Shown here: positions 1 to 10,249 of the stretch, piece after piece
Layout of the letters: every line of letters begins with the position of its first letter
Position numbering within the stretch: the stretch's first letter is position 1
Source: Streptomyces sp. NRRL B-3428
GTDB taxonomy: Bacteria; Actinomycetota; Actinomycetes; Streptomycetales; Streptomycetaceae
NCBI GenBank assembly: GCA_000721375.1
Contig: JOGW01000008.1
Coordinates: forward strand, 434,001-498,000
DNA: 64,000 nucleotides
Reading direction: 5' to 3'
The notes under the pieces: model-generated
What the model was told of the DNA's origin: nothing
Databases searched by the model: none
What the model saw: the letters and a program-made list of their open reading frames with translations, nothing else
Program-made: the position numbers and the translations under genes

Positions 1-211
1 CAAGGACCTGCGCCAGCTCGCCGAGGTCGCCACGAACATGGTGGACGCCGCGCTCAACGGCAAGAAGCCCGAGGTCAACGACACGAAGTCGTACGACAAC
101 GGCGCGAAGGTCGTGCCCTCGTACCTCCTGGACCCGGTCAGCGTCGACAAGGAGAACTACAAGAAGGAGCTGATCGACACCGGCTACTACAAGGAGAGCG
201 ACCTCAACTAG
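1..211 (+). CDS. chvE: ChvE-type sugar-binding lipoprotein, C-terminal fragment
   Basis: Only the last 69 codons are present (frame from base 2, TAG at 209-211); the rest lies outside the window. The sequence is lysine- and aspartate-rich, with [14 protein letters not shown] and a tail ending YYKESDLN, typical of the C-terminus of ChvE-like substrate-binding proteins of multiple-monosaccharide ABC importers. It lies 42 bp upstream of the matching ATPase, in the usual binding protein-ATPase-permease order, so it should be the secreted sugar receptor of this transporter. The sugar is not readable from the sequence; the nearby arabinanases suggest L-arabinose or related pentoses. Confidence 0.75.
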   Translation, partial: KDLRQLAEVATNMVDAALNGKKPEVNDTKSYDNGAKVVPSYLLDPVSVDKENYKKELIDTGYYKESDLN

Positions 212-253
212 CCGGTCCCGCCCATCACTCAAGGCAGACAGAAAGGCACGACC

Positions 254-1822
254 ATGGCGGGACCCGTCCTGGAAATGCGCTCGATCGTCAAGACCTTCCC
301 CGGCGTCAAGGCGCTCTCGGACGTCACCCTGACCGTCCACCAGGGCGAGGTCCATGCCATCTGCGGGGAGAACGGCGCCGGCAAGTCGACCCTCATGAAG
401 GTCCTCTCCGGCGTCCATCCGCACGGCAGTTACGCGGGGGACATCCTCTTCGAAGGGGAGGTCTGCCGGTTCGGCGACATCAGGGCGAGCGAGCAGCGCG
501 GCATCGTGATCATCCACCAGGAGCTCGCCCTGGTGCCGTATCTCTCGCTCGCGGAGAACATCTTCCTCGGCAACGAGCACGCCACCCGTGGCGTCATCAA
601 CTGGCGCGACACCCTGCGCCACGCCGGCGAGGTGCTGCGCCGGGTGGGTCTCGACGACCACCCGGAGACCCGCGTAGCCGACATCGGCGTGGGCAAGCAG
701 CAGCTGGTGGAGATCGCCAAGGCGCTCTCCAAGAAGGTGAAGCTCCTGATCCTCGACGAGCCGACCGCGGCGCTCAACGACGAGGACAGCGGCAAACTCC
801 TGGATCTGATCCTGGAGTTGAAGCAGCAGGGCATCACCTCGATCATCATCTCGCACAAGCTGAACGAGATCGCCCGGGTCGCCGACTCCGTGACGATCCT
901 GCGCGACGGCCGCTCCATCGAGACGCTCGACGTGAAGGCGGCCGAGACCACCGAGGAGCGGATCATCAGCGGCATGGTGGGCCGCGACCTGGACCACCGT
1001 TTCCCCGAGCGCACCCCGCACACCCCCGAGGCGGGCGCCGCTCCCGCCCTGGAGATCCGCGACTGGACGGTGCGCCATCCGATCGACCGGGACCGCAAGG
1101 TCGTCGACAACGTCTCGCTGAACGTACGGCGCGGGGAGATCGTCGGCATCGCCGGCCTGATGGGCGCGGGCCGCACGGAGCTCGCGATGAGCGTCTTCGG
1201 GCGTACGTACGGTCGTTATGCGGGTGGCACGGTGCTCAGGGACGGCCGTGAGATCCGTACGAAGACGGTGCCCGAGGCGGTCGGCCACGGCATCGCGTAC
1301 GTGACCGAGGACCGCAAGCACTACGGCCTCAACCTCATCGACACCATCGGCCGCAATATCTCGCTCAGCGCCCTGTCCAAGGTCTCGCGGCGCGGCATCG
1401 TCGACGAGCACGAGGAGCGGCAGGTCGCCGAGGGCTATCGCACCAGCATGAACATCAAGGCGCCGACGGTCTTCGAGCAGGTCGGCAGGTTGTCGGGCGG
1501 CAACCAGCAGAAGGTCGTGCTCAGCAAGTGGATCTTCGCGGGCCCCGAGGTGCTGATCCTCGACGAGCCGACGCGCGGGATCGACGTCGGCGCGAAGTAC
1601 GAGATCTACACGGTGATCGACCAACTGGCCGCCCAGGGCAAGGCAGTTGTCTTCATCTCCTCCGAACTCCCCGAGCTGCTCGGCATGTGCGACCGCATCT
1701 ACACGATGTCCGCCGGCCGGCTCACCGGCGAGGTGTCACGGGCCGAGGCCACCCAGGAAGAGCTGATGCGTCGGATGACGAAGGCCGGCCAGGACGACAA
1801 GAACAAAGAGGTAGCGCGATGA
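254..1822 (+). CDS. gguA: Multiple-monosaccharide ABC transporter, duplicated ATPase subunit
   Basis: 522 aa with two ATP-binding cassettes in one chain, the architecture of sugar ATPases such as GguA, XylG and RbsA. The first cassette has a full Walker [10 protein letters not shown] (residues 38-46), and Walker [13 protein letters not shown]. The second has the degenerate P-loop GLMGAGRTE, signature LSGGNQQK and [11 protein letters not shown]. It would energise uptake of pentose or hexose sugars. The ATG at 254 follows a purine-rich AGAAAGG. The last codons overlap the permease start (ATGA), indicating translational coupling in a chvE-gguA-gguB-galM operon. Confidence 0.93.
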   Translation: MAGPVLEMRSIVKTFPGVKALSDVTLTVHQGEVHAICGENGAGKSTLMKVLSGVHPHGSYAGDILFEGEVCRFGDIRASEQRGIVIIHQELALVPYLSLAENIFLGNEHATRGVINWRDTLRHAGEVLRRVGLDDHPETRVADIGVGKQQLVEIAKALSKKVKLLILDEPTAALNDEDSGKLLDLILELKQQGITSIIISHKLNEIARVADSVTILRDGRSIETLDVKAAETTEERIISGMVGRDLDHRFPERTPHTPEAGAAPALEIRDWTVRHPIDRDRKVVDNVSLNVRRGEIVGIAGLMGAGRTELAMSVFGRTYGRYAGGTVLRDGREIRTKTVPEAVGHGIAYVTEDRKHYGLNLIDTIGRNISLSALSKVSRRGIVDEHEERQVAEGYRTSMNIKAPTVFEQVGRLSGGNQQKVVLSKWIFAGPEVLILDEPTRGIDVGAKYEIYTVIDQLAAQGKAVVFISSELPELLGMCDRIYTMSAGRLTGEVSRAEATQEELMRRMTKAGQDDKNKEVAR

Positions 1823-3081
1823 GTACGAATCTGACGGCTGATTCCTCGGCGGACCCCGCGGACGCGCCGCCCCCGTCCGGCGGCGAGCGCACGGGCAAGG
1901 CCCCCGGCGGGCTGCTCGGTCTGATGCTGACGGGTCTGCGCCGCAATATGCGCCAGTACGGGATGCTGATCGCGCTCGGTCTGATCGTGGCCCTGTTCAC
2001 CGCGTGGACCGGCGGCGACCTGCTGCTTCCGCGCAATGTCTCCAACCTGGTGCTGCAGAACAGCTACATCCTGATCCTCGCGATCGGCATGATGCTGGTG
2101 ATCATCTCGGGCCATATCGATCTCTCGGTCGGCTCGCTCACCGCATGCGTGGGAGCGGTGGCCGCGGTCCTGATGGTGCAGCACGACGTGGCCTGGCCGG
2201 TGGCGGTGGCCCTCTGCCTCGCGCTCGGTGCCGGCGCGGGTGCGCTGCAGGGCTACTTCATCGCGTATCTCGGCATACCGTCCTTCATCGTCACGCTCGC
2301 GGGCATGCTGCTCTTCCGCGGTCTCACCGAGATCGTCCTGAAGGGGCAGACGCTCGGTCCGTTCCCCAAGACCCTGCAGACCATCGCCAACGGCTTCCTG
2401 CCCGAGGTCGGCCCGGACACCAACTACCACAACCTCACGCTCCTCATGGGCTTCGCGCTGATCGCGTTCGTCGTGATCCAGGAGGTGCGCGACCGCAGGC
2501 GCCAGCAGGAGTTCGCGCTCGATGTGCTGCCCGGCTCGATCTTCGCCCTGAAGCTTGTCGCGATCGCCGGCGCGGTGCTCGCCGTCACCATGATGCTGGC
2601 CAGCTACAAGGGCGCCCCCGTGGTGCTGCTCATCCTCGCCGTCCTGGTGGTCGGCTTCGGCTATGTGATGCGCAATGCGGTGATCGGGCGGCATGTGTAC
2701 GCGATCGGCGGCAATCTGCCCGCGGCCAAGCTGTCCGGCGTACGGGACAAGAAGGTCACGTTCCTCGTCTTCCTGAACATGGGCATGCTCGCCGCCCTGG
2801 CCGGTCTGGTCTTCGCCTCGCGCTTCAACGCGGCCTCGCCGAAGGCCGGCCTCAACTTCGAACTCGAGGCGATCGCGGCCTCCTTCATCGGCGGCGCCTC
2901 CATGAGCGGCGGCGTCGGCACCGTACTGGGCGCGATCATCGGCGGCCTGGTGCTCGGTGTGCTCAACAACGGCATGAACCTCGTCGGCGTCGGCACCGAC
3001 TGGCAGCAGGTCATCAAGGGCCTTGTGCTCCTTGCGGCCGTCGGCTTCGACGTGTGGAACAAGCGCAAGGTCGGTTCGTGA
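1819..3081 (+). CDS. gguB: Multiple-monosaccharide ABC transporter permease
   Basis: 420 aa inner-membrane permease of the RbsC/GguB class. A polar N-terminus of about 45 residues precedes some ten hydrophobic segments. The family motif around [10 protein letters not shown] (third helix) is present, and the C-terminal half has the [16 protein letters not shown] stretch usual for sugar permeases. A cytoplasmic loop with [13 protein letters not shown] in the middle marks the GguB/MmsB subgroup, which is longer than ribose permeases. The start is fixed by the 4-bp ATGA overlap with gguA; the stop overlaps the epimerase start (GTGA). Confidence 0.92.
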   Translation: MSTNLTADSSADPADAPPPSGGERTGKAPGGLLGLMLTGLRRNMRQYGMLIALGLIVALFTAWTGGDLLLPRNVSNLVLQNSYILILAIGMMLVIISGHIDLSVGSLTACVGAVAAVLMVQHDVAWPVAVALCLALGAGAGALQGYFIAYLGIPSFIVTLAGMLLFRGLTEIVLKGQTLGPFPKTLQTIANGFLPEVGPDTNYHNLTLLMGFALIAFVVIQEVRDRRRQQEFALDVLPGSIFALKLVAIAGAVLAVTMMLASYKGAPVVLLILAVLVVGFGYVMRNAVIGRHVYAIGGNLPAAKLSGVRDKKVTFLVFLNMGMLAALAGLVFASRFNAASPKAGLNFELEAIAASFIGGASMSGGVGTVLGAIIGGLVLGVLNNGMNLVGVGTDWQQVIKGLVLLAAVGFDVWNKRKVGS

Positions 3082-4136
3082 AGCCCACCAAGGAGTCCTT
3101 CGGCCGACTGGCCGGCGGCACCGAGGTCCACCGCTGGTCACTCGCCAACGGCGGCACCCGCCTGAAGGTCCTCTCGTACGGCGGCATCGTCCAGTCCCTG
3201 GAGATACCGGACCGCCACGGCCGGTACACCGATGTCTCCCTGGGCCTCGCCACCATCGAGGAGTACGTCAAGTCCTCGCCGTACCTCGGAGCGCTCATCG
3301 GCCGGTACGGGAACCGCATCGGCAAGGGCGAGTTCACGCTCGACGGCACCGCGTACCAGCTCGATGTGAACGACGGCGAGAACAGCCTGCACGGCGGGTC
3401 CAAGGGCTTCGACAAGCGGGTGTGGGACGTCGAGCCCTTCGTCTCGGGCTCGGATGTCGGCCTCGTCCTTCGCCATACGTCGGCCGACGGCGAGATGGGC
3501 TGTCCGGGCACCCTCAAGACCGAGGTCACGTACACCCTGACCAGGCACGGGGACTGGCGGATCGACTACGCGGCGACGACGGACAAGGCGACGGTGGTCA
3601 ATCCGACCAGCCATGTCTACTGGAACCTGGCGGGCGCGAGCAGCGGCACCGTCATGGACCACGAACTGTCCATCGACGCCTCGCGCTTCACACCGGTCGA
3701 CTCGGGCCTGATCCCGACCGGTGAACTGGCCCGGGTCGCGGGCACGCCCTTCGACTTCCGGCGCTCGAAGCCGGTCGGCGAGGACATCCGGGTCGCGCAC
3801 CAGCAGATGCTGTACGGGAAAGGCTTCGACCACAACTGGGTCCTCGACAAGGGGATCACGGCACGAGCGGAGCAGGTCGCGACCTTGCGCGATCCGTCCT
3901 CCGGCCGCACGCTGAAGATCGCGACCACGGAACCGGGAGTTCAGTTCTACTCCGGGAACCTCCTCGACGGCACGCTGGTCGCCGCGGACGGCACCGTGTA
4001 CCGGCAGGGCGACGCCGTATGCCTGGAGACCCAGCACTTCCCGGACTCGCCCAACAAGCCGTCGTTCCCGTCGACGGTCCTGCGTCCGGGGCAGACGTAC
4101 CGTTCGACGACGGTGCACAGTTTCTCGGCGCGCTGA
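3078..4136 (+). CDS. galM: Aldose 1-epimerase (mutarotase)
   Basis: 352 aa galactose-mutarotase family protein that interconverts alpha and beta anomers of free sugars, fitting a gene at the end of a sugar-import operon. Family landmarks include YGNRIGKGEFTLDG, the ENSLHGG histidine motif, TNPTSHVYWNL-like NPTSHVYWNLAG and the C-terminal PGVQFYSGN glutamine/tyrosine region. There is no signal peptide, so it is cytosolic. The GTG start at 3078 overlaps the permease stop (GTGA). A strong hairpin follows directly, making this the last operon gene. Confidence 0.93.
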   Translation: MKPTKESFGRLAGGTEVHRWSLANGGTRLKVLSYGGIVQSLEIPDRHGRYTDVSLGLATIEEYVKSSPYLGALIGRYGNRIGKGEFTLDGTAYQLDVNDGENSLHGGSKGFDKRVWDVEPFVSGSDVGLVLRHTSADGEMGCPGTLKTEVTYTLTRHGDWRIDYAATTDKATVVNPTSHVYWNLAGASSGTVMDHELSIDASRFTPVDSGLIPTGELARVAGTPFDFRRSKPVGEDIRVAHQQMLYGKGFDHNWVLDKGITARAEQVATLRDPSSGRTLKIATTEPGVQFYSGNLLDGTLVAADGTVYRQGDAVCLETQHFPDSPNKPSFPSTVLRPGQTYRSTTVHSFSAR

Positions 4137-5491
<1,355 letters not shown>

Positions 5492-5492
<1 letters not shown>

Positions 5493-5520
5493 GTCGTCGA
5501 GACAGCCGGTCTCGACGACC
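5492..5520. terminator. Bidirectional terminator between aldO and GH43 gene
   Basis: Perfect 12-bp inverted repeat (5492-5503 and 5509-5520) with a 5-base loop, overlapping the last base of the aldO stop codon and lying 14 bp from the stop of the convergent glycosidase gene. Placement suits termination of both transcripts. Confidence 0.75.
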
Positions 5521-5534
5521 AACCGGGCCGGCGC

Positions 5535-6530
5535 CTACACCTTCCCGTCGGCCACCGGAGCCCCGAAGTCCGGCACCGGAACCCCGAACTCCGGCACACC
5601 CCGCTCCGTCCAGCCGAAAGCCTGGATACGGGTGTGCCGGTTCGGGTCGTCCAGCGGGTCGCCGACGATCTCCTTGTACTGACGTGCGTGGTAGACCAGC
5701 ACATCGGTACGGCCGTCCTCGGCGACGGTGAAGCAGTTGTGCCCGGGCCCGTACTGACCGGTCGCCTCACTGCTCCCGAACACCGGCACTGGCGACTTCG
5801 ACCAGGACGCGGGGTCCAGCAGATCACTGTCCGCGTCCGCGGTGAGCAGACCCATGCAGTAGTGATGGTCGGTAGCGCTCGCCGAGTACGCCAGGAACAC
5901 CCGGTCGTTGCGCTGGATCACCGCCGGCCCCTCGTTGACCTCGAAACCGACTCTCTCCCAGTCGTACTCGGGCGTGGAGAGCCGGATCTGCGGCCCGGTC
6001 AGGGTCCAGGGATTCGCCATCCTGGACAGGAACAGACCCGTGTTGCCGTCCGTCCCCGGCTCGTGCTGCGCCCACGCCAGATACCGCGAGCCTTGGTGCG
6101 TGAACGTGGTGGCGTCGAGCGAGAACGTGTCCCAGGCGGTGGCAAGCTGCCCTTTCTCCGTCCAACTTCCTTGCAGTGGATCGGGGTTGGTGTTCTCCAG
6201 GACCCACATCCGGATCTTCCACACGTCGTCGGCCGGTGCGGCGGCGAAGTAGAGGTACCAGGCGCCGTCGATGTGGTGCAGCTCCGGGGCCCAGATGTGC
6301 GCGGCCATGTCGCCGGTGTCGTGCTTGCGCCAGACGACCTGTTCGTCGGCCGTCGCGAGCCCCCGCAGCGTCTGCGCGCGCCGCAGCACGATCCGGTCGT
6401 ACTCGGGCACGCTGGCGGTGAAGTAATAGCGGCCGTCGGTGTGCCGGGTGATGTGCGGATCGGCCCGGTGGGGGACCAGGGGGTTCACGAGCGCCCCCTG
6501 GTCCGGTTCGGTCAGTACGCCACGGGCCAT
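5535..6530 (-). CDS. GH43 family arabinosidase, no obvious signal peptide
   Basis: 331 aa from the ATG at 6530, which has GGAG six bases upstream; a GTG at 6488 with its own G-rich leader is a possible alternative (317 aa). A five-bladed GH43 beta-propeller is indicated by PHRADPHITRHTDGRYYF near the N-terminus (catalytic base Asp) and FEVNEGPAVI (general acid Glu). Likely substrates are arabinan or arabino-oligosaccharides. With no clear signal peptide it may act inside the cell on imported oligosaccharides released by its two secreted neighbours. The start overlaps the end of the upstream GH43 gene by 19 bases, consistent with coupling. Exact linkage specificity is not readable. Confidence 0.85.
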   Translation of the reverse strand: MARGVLTEPDQGALVNPLVPHRADPHITRHTDGRYYFTASVPEYDRIVLRRAQTLRGLATADEQVVWRKHDTGDMAAHIWAPELHHIDGAWYLYFAAAPADDVWKIRMWVLENTNPDPLQGSWTEKGQLATAWDTFSLDATTFTHQGSRYLAWAQHEPGTDGNTGLFLSRMANPWTLTGPQIRLSTPEYDWERVGFEVNEGPAVIQRNDRVFLAYSASATDHHYCMGLLTADADSDLLDPASWSKSPVPVFGSSEATGQYGPGHNCFTVAEDGRTDVLVYHARQYKEIVGDPLDDPNRHTRIQAFGWTERGVPEFGVPVPDFGAPVADGKV

Positions 6531-7495
6531 CCGCTGCTCCAGTTCAAGAGGTTGATCCCCAGCTTCGGGGTGCCGTTGTCGGCTCCGTCGTAGTAGTGGT
6601 AGACGAGCAGGTCGCCGTCGGCGTCGGGCATGATCGACTGGCCGCCCGGGCCGATGACGTTGCCGTGGGATTCCAGTACGGGTGTGCCGCCGTTGTTCAT
6701 CAGGGCGACACCGCTCTTGTCGGTGTACGGCCCGGTGATGCCGGTCGAGCGGCCCACCTTCACCTTGTATGTGGAGCCGGTACCGGCGCAGCAGGTGTCG
6801 TACGAGGCGAACAGGTAGTAGTAGCCGCCCCGCTTGACGATGAACGGCGCCTCGACCGCCTTCGTGCCGGACGGCCGGGAGGCGAGCGAGTAGCGGGTGG
6901 TGTGCGAGGAGAGCTGCTTGCCCGTCGACGGATCGATCCGGATCATCTTGATCCCGGTCCACCAACTGCCGAACGACAGCCACCACTTGCCGTCGTCGTC
7001 GACGAAGAGGTTCGGGTCGATGGCGTTGTAGTCGCTGGACGTGCTCGACGTGTAGACCACGCCGTAGTCGCTCCAGCTGCCGGGCAGGCCGGTGCTCGAA
7101 CCCGCCAGCCCGATCGCCGACTTCTGCGAACCGAAGGACGAGACGGAGTAGTACATCAGGTACTTGCCGCCGTGGTACGAGATATCGGGTGCCCAGGCCT
7201 CCGGTACGGAGGAGTACGTGGACCACCAACCGGGCTTCGCAGCGAACGCGTCGGCGCCTGCGGTGAAGGTGACCCTGTTCGTCGAGGTCTTGCTGCTCAT
7301 GCCGCCGCCCGTGGCGTACAGCAGATAGCGTCCCGAGGCATCGCGGATCATCGTCGGGTCGTGCACCACGGTGGACCCGGAGACGGTTCCCGGGTTGGGG
7401 TAGGCCGTGGCGGTGGTCGGTATCAGCGCGAGCAGGGCGGCCGCGGGCAGGGCGAGCAGGGCCCGGCGCCCGGAGGCCTTGAGTGTGCGGCTCAT
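6512..7495 (-). CDS. Secreted GH43 endo-arabinanase-like enzyme
   Basis: 327 aa. A signal peptide is clear: MSRTLKASGRR, a hydrophobic core, then TATA-YPNPG (cleavage near residue 31). GH43 signatures are VHDPTMIRDASGRYLLY (catalytic Asp), NAIDPNLFVDDDGKWW (pKa-modulating Asp) and VEAPFIVKRGGYYY (acid Glu), the pattern of arabinan endo-1,5-alpha-L-arabinosidases. It would cut extracellular arabinan. It is the middle gene of the leftward operon. The start codon lies in a duplicated block (7482-7526): the upstream copy encodes a nine-residue leader whose TGA overlaps this ATG. The true ATG keeps a GGAG Shine-Dalgarno inside the leader. Confidence 0.88.
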   Translation of the reverse strand: MSRTLKASGRRALLALPAAALLALIPTTATAYPNPGTVSGSTVVHDPTMIRDASGRYLLYATGGGMSSKTSTNRVTFTAGADAFAAKPGWWSTYSSVPEAWAPDISYHGGKYLMYYSVSSFGSQKSAIGLAGSSTGLPGSWSDYGVVYTSSTSSDYNAIDPNLFVDDDGKWWLSFGSWWTGIKMIRIDPSTGKQLSSHTTRYSLASRPSGTKAVEAPFIVKRGGYYYLFASYDTCCAGTGSTYKVKVGRSTGITGPYTDKSGVALMNNGGTPVLESHGNVIGPGGQSIMPDADGDLLVYHYYDGADNGTPKLGINLLNWSSGWPVAY

Positions 7496-7552
7496 CGAAC
7501 TCCTTCAAGTGTGCGGCTCATCGAACCGGCTCAATCTCGAACCGGCTCAATC
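7482..7552. repeat. Direct repeats duplicating the endo-arabinanase start region
   Basis: A 19-bp direct repeat (7482-7500 and 7508-7526, identical) carries the gene's start codon in both copies. It is abutted by a perfect 16-bp tandem repeat (7521-7536 and 7537-7552) running into the end of the upstream GH51 gene. The arrangement looks like stepwise slippage or tandem duplication. Confidence 0.9.
7492..7521 (-). other. Possible nine-residue leader ORF overlapping the endo-arabinanase start
   Basis: The duplicated start region gives an upstream ATG (7519-7521) that reads MSRTLEGVR and stops at TGA 7492-7494, overlapping the downstream ATG at 7493-7495 in the ATGA arrangement. The second ATG's Shine-Dalgarno lies inside this mini-ORF. 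The ORF is seen directly; its translation is inference. Confidence 0.4.
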
Positions 7553-10036
7553 GCTCTTGATCCTCAGAAACGTCACCGAGTGCGCCGGGAACGTATAGGT
7601 GAAGGTCCGGTCGATCCCGTCGACCGTGGACTGCTGCGGTGCAACGGGTGTCGCGTCCTGGGTGTTCTCCGCGGCCGGATCTGCCGCGAGCGTGGTGACC
7701 TTGGCCGTACGGGAATCGGGCCGTACGCCGAGATCGACCTGCGTACGGGCGGGCGCCGCCTGGGCGTTGACCACCTTGACGATCAGCTCGCCCGTGCGCT
7801 TGTCGCGGGTGACGACCTGGCGGAACGGCTCGGCCACCTTGTCGTCGGTGAAGCCGCCCCACTTCTCGCCGTCGACGTACAGGGACACCTGACGTCCGCG
7901 CACCTCCACGCGCAGGTCGTAGGCGCGGCCCGTCTCCACCGATCCGGCCTGCTGTATCAGTGTCTGCTTCGCACCGCCGACGGCCTTCTCCACGGCGGAC
8001 TGGGTGTTGTTCCAGCCGCCGAGGTTCCACCAGTAGTAGTTGCCGGTGTCCCGCACTCCGAAGGCGACGAGGAAGCCCTCCTTGCCGGACTTCTTGGTGG
8101 CCTTCACCTTCAGGTCGTAGTTCTGCCAGTCCGTGGAACCCGCGGTGACCAGGGTGTTCTCGGCGCTCTCGTCGGACTGGACGTACGCGCCGTCCTGCAC
8201 GGCCCACGAACCCGTACCGGCCGCCTTGGTCCACTGGCCGTCACCGGCCGAGAAGTCGTCGCTGAGCAGCGTCTTTCCGTCGGTGTCGGTGACCTGCACA
8301 TCGTCGTACGCTGCGCTCGTCGCCCAGGTCGACAGGCCGATCGCGCCCTTGATCGGGGCGGTCGGCGCGGGCGTCGAGGAGGCGGTGGAGGGCACGACCT
8401 CGTCGCCCACGTTGTTCATGAAGAGCTTCTGCATCTCGTAGTTGGCCGAGCTCCACGAGCGCGCGTTGTCGTACCAGATCAGGTCCGGCTTCCACTGCAC
8501 GGCGTCCTTGTTCGCGAGCAGCGGGGCGTACGAGGCGAGCTTCACGACGTCGGCGTTGCGCTCGAGACCCGTCATGTATGCGGCTTCGGCCAGCGCGTTG
8601 GAGAACTTGTTGTCGAGGGAGGCGTACTCGCCGAGGAAGACCTTCGGGCCCGAGCGGTCGTAGGAGTCGTAGCGGTTGTTGTTCTCCAGGAACCACTGCG
8701 GGCTGTTGTAGTAGTGCTCGTCGACCATGCCGACGCCGGCGTCCCGGTTGAGCTGCCAGGCCTTGTCGAAGACCGGGCCCGCGTCGTCGGGGCCGGAGTT
8801 GGAGATCACCGTGATGCCGGGGTACTTGGCGGCGATGGCGGTGCGGAACTCCTTGAAGCGGGCGAAGAAGTCCTCGGGCAGGTTCTCCTCGTTGCCGACC
8901 TCGATGTGCGTGAGGCCGAACGGCCGCGGGTGGCCCATCGCGGCGCGCTTCTTGCCCCAGACGCTGCTCACGGGGCCGTTGGCGAACTCGATGAGGTCGA
9001 GGGTGTCCTGGATGTGGCGGCGCAGCAGGGCCGGGTCGTCGGTGGCCTTGTTCTGTCCGCAGCCGGTGACCAGGGCGGGTACGACGGGCAGCGGCATCGC
9101 GCCGGTGTCCTCGGCGAACTGGAAGTACTCGTAGTAGCCGAGTCCGTAACTCTGGTTGTAGCCCCAGAAGTTGGCGTTGGTGGCGCGCTGCTCGACGGGT
9201 CCGATGGTGTCCTTCCACTGGTACGAGCGCTTGCGCTGCCAGCCGGAGGCCTCGTCGTACGCCTCATGGCTGCCGGTGTTGACGAGGCAGCCGCCGGGGA
9301 AGCGCAGGAAGCCCGGGTCGAGCGCGGCGATCTTCTCGGCGAGGTCCTTGCGCAGACCGTTGGCGCGGCCCTTGTAGGTGTCGCGTGGGAAGAGCGAGAT
9401 CATGTCGAGCGCCGCCGGCCGGTCGGACCCGACGGTGAGCCGGCCGGTGGTCGAGGTGCGGGTGGCGGTGAAGGCGGAGGTGTACTTGGTCCAGCCGCCG
9501 CGTGCGGTGATCCGGCGGGCAGTGGCGAGCGGCCCCGTCGAGTCACCGAGGGTGACGGTCAGCGCGGTGGCGCTGTCGGTACGCGCCCACAGCGAGAAGT
9601 CGTAGCTCTTGCCCTTCACCACCGCGATGCCGGTGTTGTAACCGGAGTTGGTGACGGCCGAACCACCTGCCAGCTGCAGGTAGTTGCGGTTGCGCTCGTT
9701 CAGGCGGCCTGCGTCGTTCACGACCTCGGCGGCGCCCTCGGCCGCCCAGGAGGTCAGCGGGGTGTAGGACGCGTTGTCGGCGCGGTCGTACTCGAAGGAA
9801 CGGTTCTGGACGAGCTCGGCGTACAGGCCGCCGTCGGCCGCACGATTGATGTCCTCGTAGAAGACTCCGTACATCGAGTCGTCGATCGACGCACCCGTGA
9901 GGTCCGGGTCCACCGAGATCGTGTAGTCGACGGGCTCCGCCGCCTGGCTCACCCCGTGGCCGGGGGCCACGACGAGTGTTCCGGCGAGCAGCGCGCCCAG
10001 GGTGAGCCCGAGCCGCAGTCGTCCTCTGCGTGCCAT
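7547..10036 (-). CDS. Secreted GH51 alpha-L-arabinofuranosidase with inserted lectin-like domain
   Basis: 829 aa, longer than intracellular GH51 enzymes (about 500 aa). A signal peptide (residues 1-33, ending VSQA-AEP) directs secretion. The order is an N-terminal carbohydrate-binding-like region (about 40-200), a TIM barrel with acid/base Glu383 in EVGNEEN and nucleophile Glu470 in FLGEYAS, then a concanavalin-like insert (about 570-700, with NYYWWNLGGWNNTQS), and the C-terminal beta-sandwich of GH51. It should release arabinose from arabinan or arabinoxylan side chains. AGAGGTG precedes the ATG. First gene of the leftward operon, divergent from the pectate lyase. Confidence 0.88.
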   Translation of the reverse strand: MARRGRLRLGLTLGALLAGTLVVAPGHGVSQAAEPVDYTISVDPDLTGASIDDSMYGVFYEDINRAADGGLYAELVQNRSFEYDRADNASYTPLTSWAAEGAAEVVNDAGRLNERNRNYLQLAGGSAVTNSGYNTGIAVVKGKSYDFSLWARTDSATALTVTLGDSTGPLATARRITARGGWTKYTSAFTATRTSTTGRLTVGSDRPAALDMISLFPRDTYKGRANGLRKDLAEKIAALDPGFLRFPGGCLVNTGSHEAYDEASGWQRKRSYQWKDTIGPVEQRATNANFWGYNQSYGLGYYEYFQFAEDTGAMPLPVVPALVTGCGQNKATDDPALLRRHIQDTLDLIEFANGPVSSVWGKKRAAMGHPRPFGLTHIEVGNEENLPEDFFARFKEFRTAIAAKYPGITVISNSGPDDAGPVFDKAWQLNRDAGVGMVDEHYYNSPQWFLENNNRYDSYDRSGPKVFLGEYASLDNKFSNALAEAAYMTGLERNADVVKLASYAPLLANKDAVQWKPDLIWYDNARSWSSANYEMQKLFMNNVGDEVVPSTASSTPAPTAPIKGAIGLSTWATSAAYDDVQVTDTDGKTLLSDDFSAGDGQWTKAAGTGSWAVQDGAYVQSDESAENTLVTAGSTDWQNYDLKVKATKKSGKEGFLVAFGVRDTGNYYWWNLGGWNNTQSAVEKAVGGAKQTLIQQAGSVETGRAYDLRVEVRGRQVSLYVDGEKWGGFTDDKVAEPFRQVVTRDKRTGELIVKVVNAQAAPARTQVDLGVRPDSRTAKVTTLAADPAAENTQDATPVAPQQSTVDGIDRTFTYTFPAHSVTFLRIKSD

Positions 10037-10249
10037 GTGGTTGCACCTCTGCAGTTGTTCGAAATACCGGACAGTGATCGGAAGTTCGAACGGAACCTAG
10101 AGGCATGTCCATGTCCCGTCAACGGCTCGCGCACGCCTGGCCGGATCTTGGTCTCGTACCGGGGCAACCTTTCGGGCCACCGGCGGGGACTACGGGGTGC
10201 ACCCACAGCCCCACACCCCCACAGCCCCCCACGGAAAGGAACCACTGCA
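10037..10249. promoter_or_regulatory. Divergent control region between GH51 and pectate lyase genes
   Basis: 213 bp without a gene. Two copies of GTTCGAA (10057-10063 and 10084-10090) lie 27 bp apart near the GH51 start, one extended to the palindrome GTTCGAAC; this is a plausible site for a sugar-responsive regulator. The GTG-proximal end is C-rich, with a purine-rich GGAAAGGA before the lyase. No -10/-35 pair is assigned. Confidence 0.35.
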
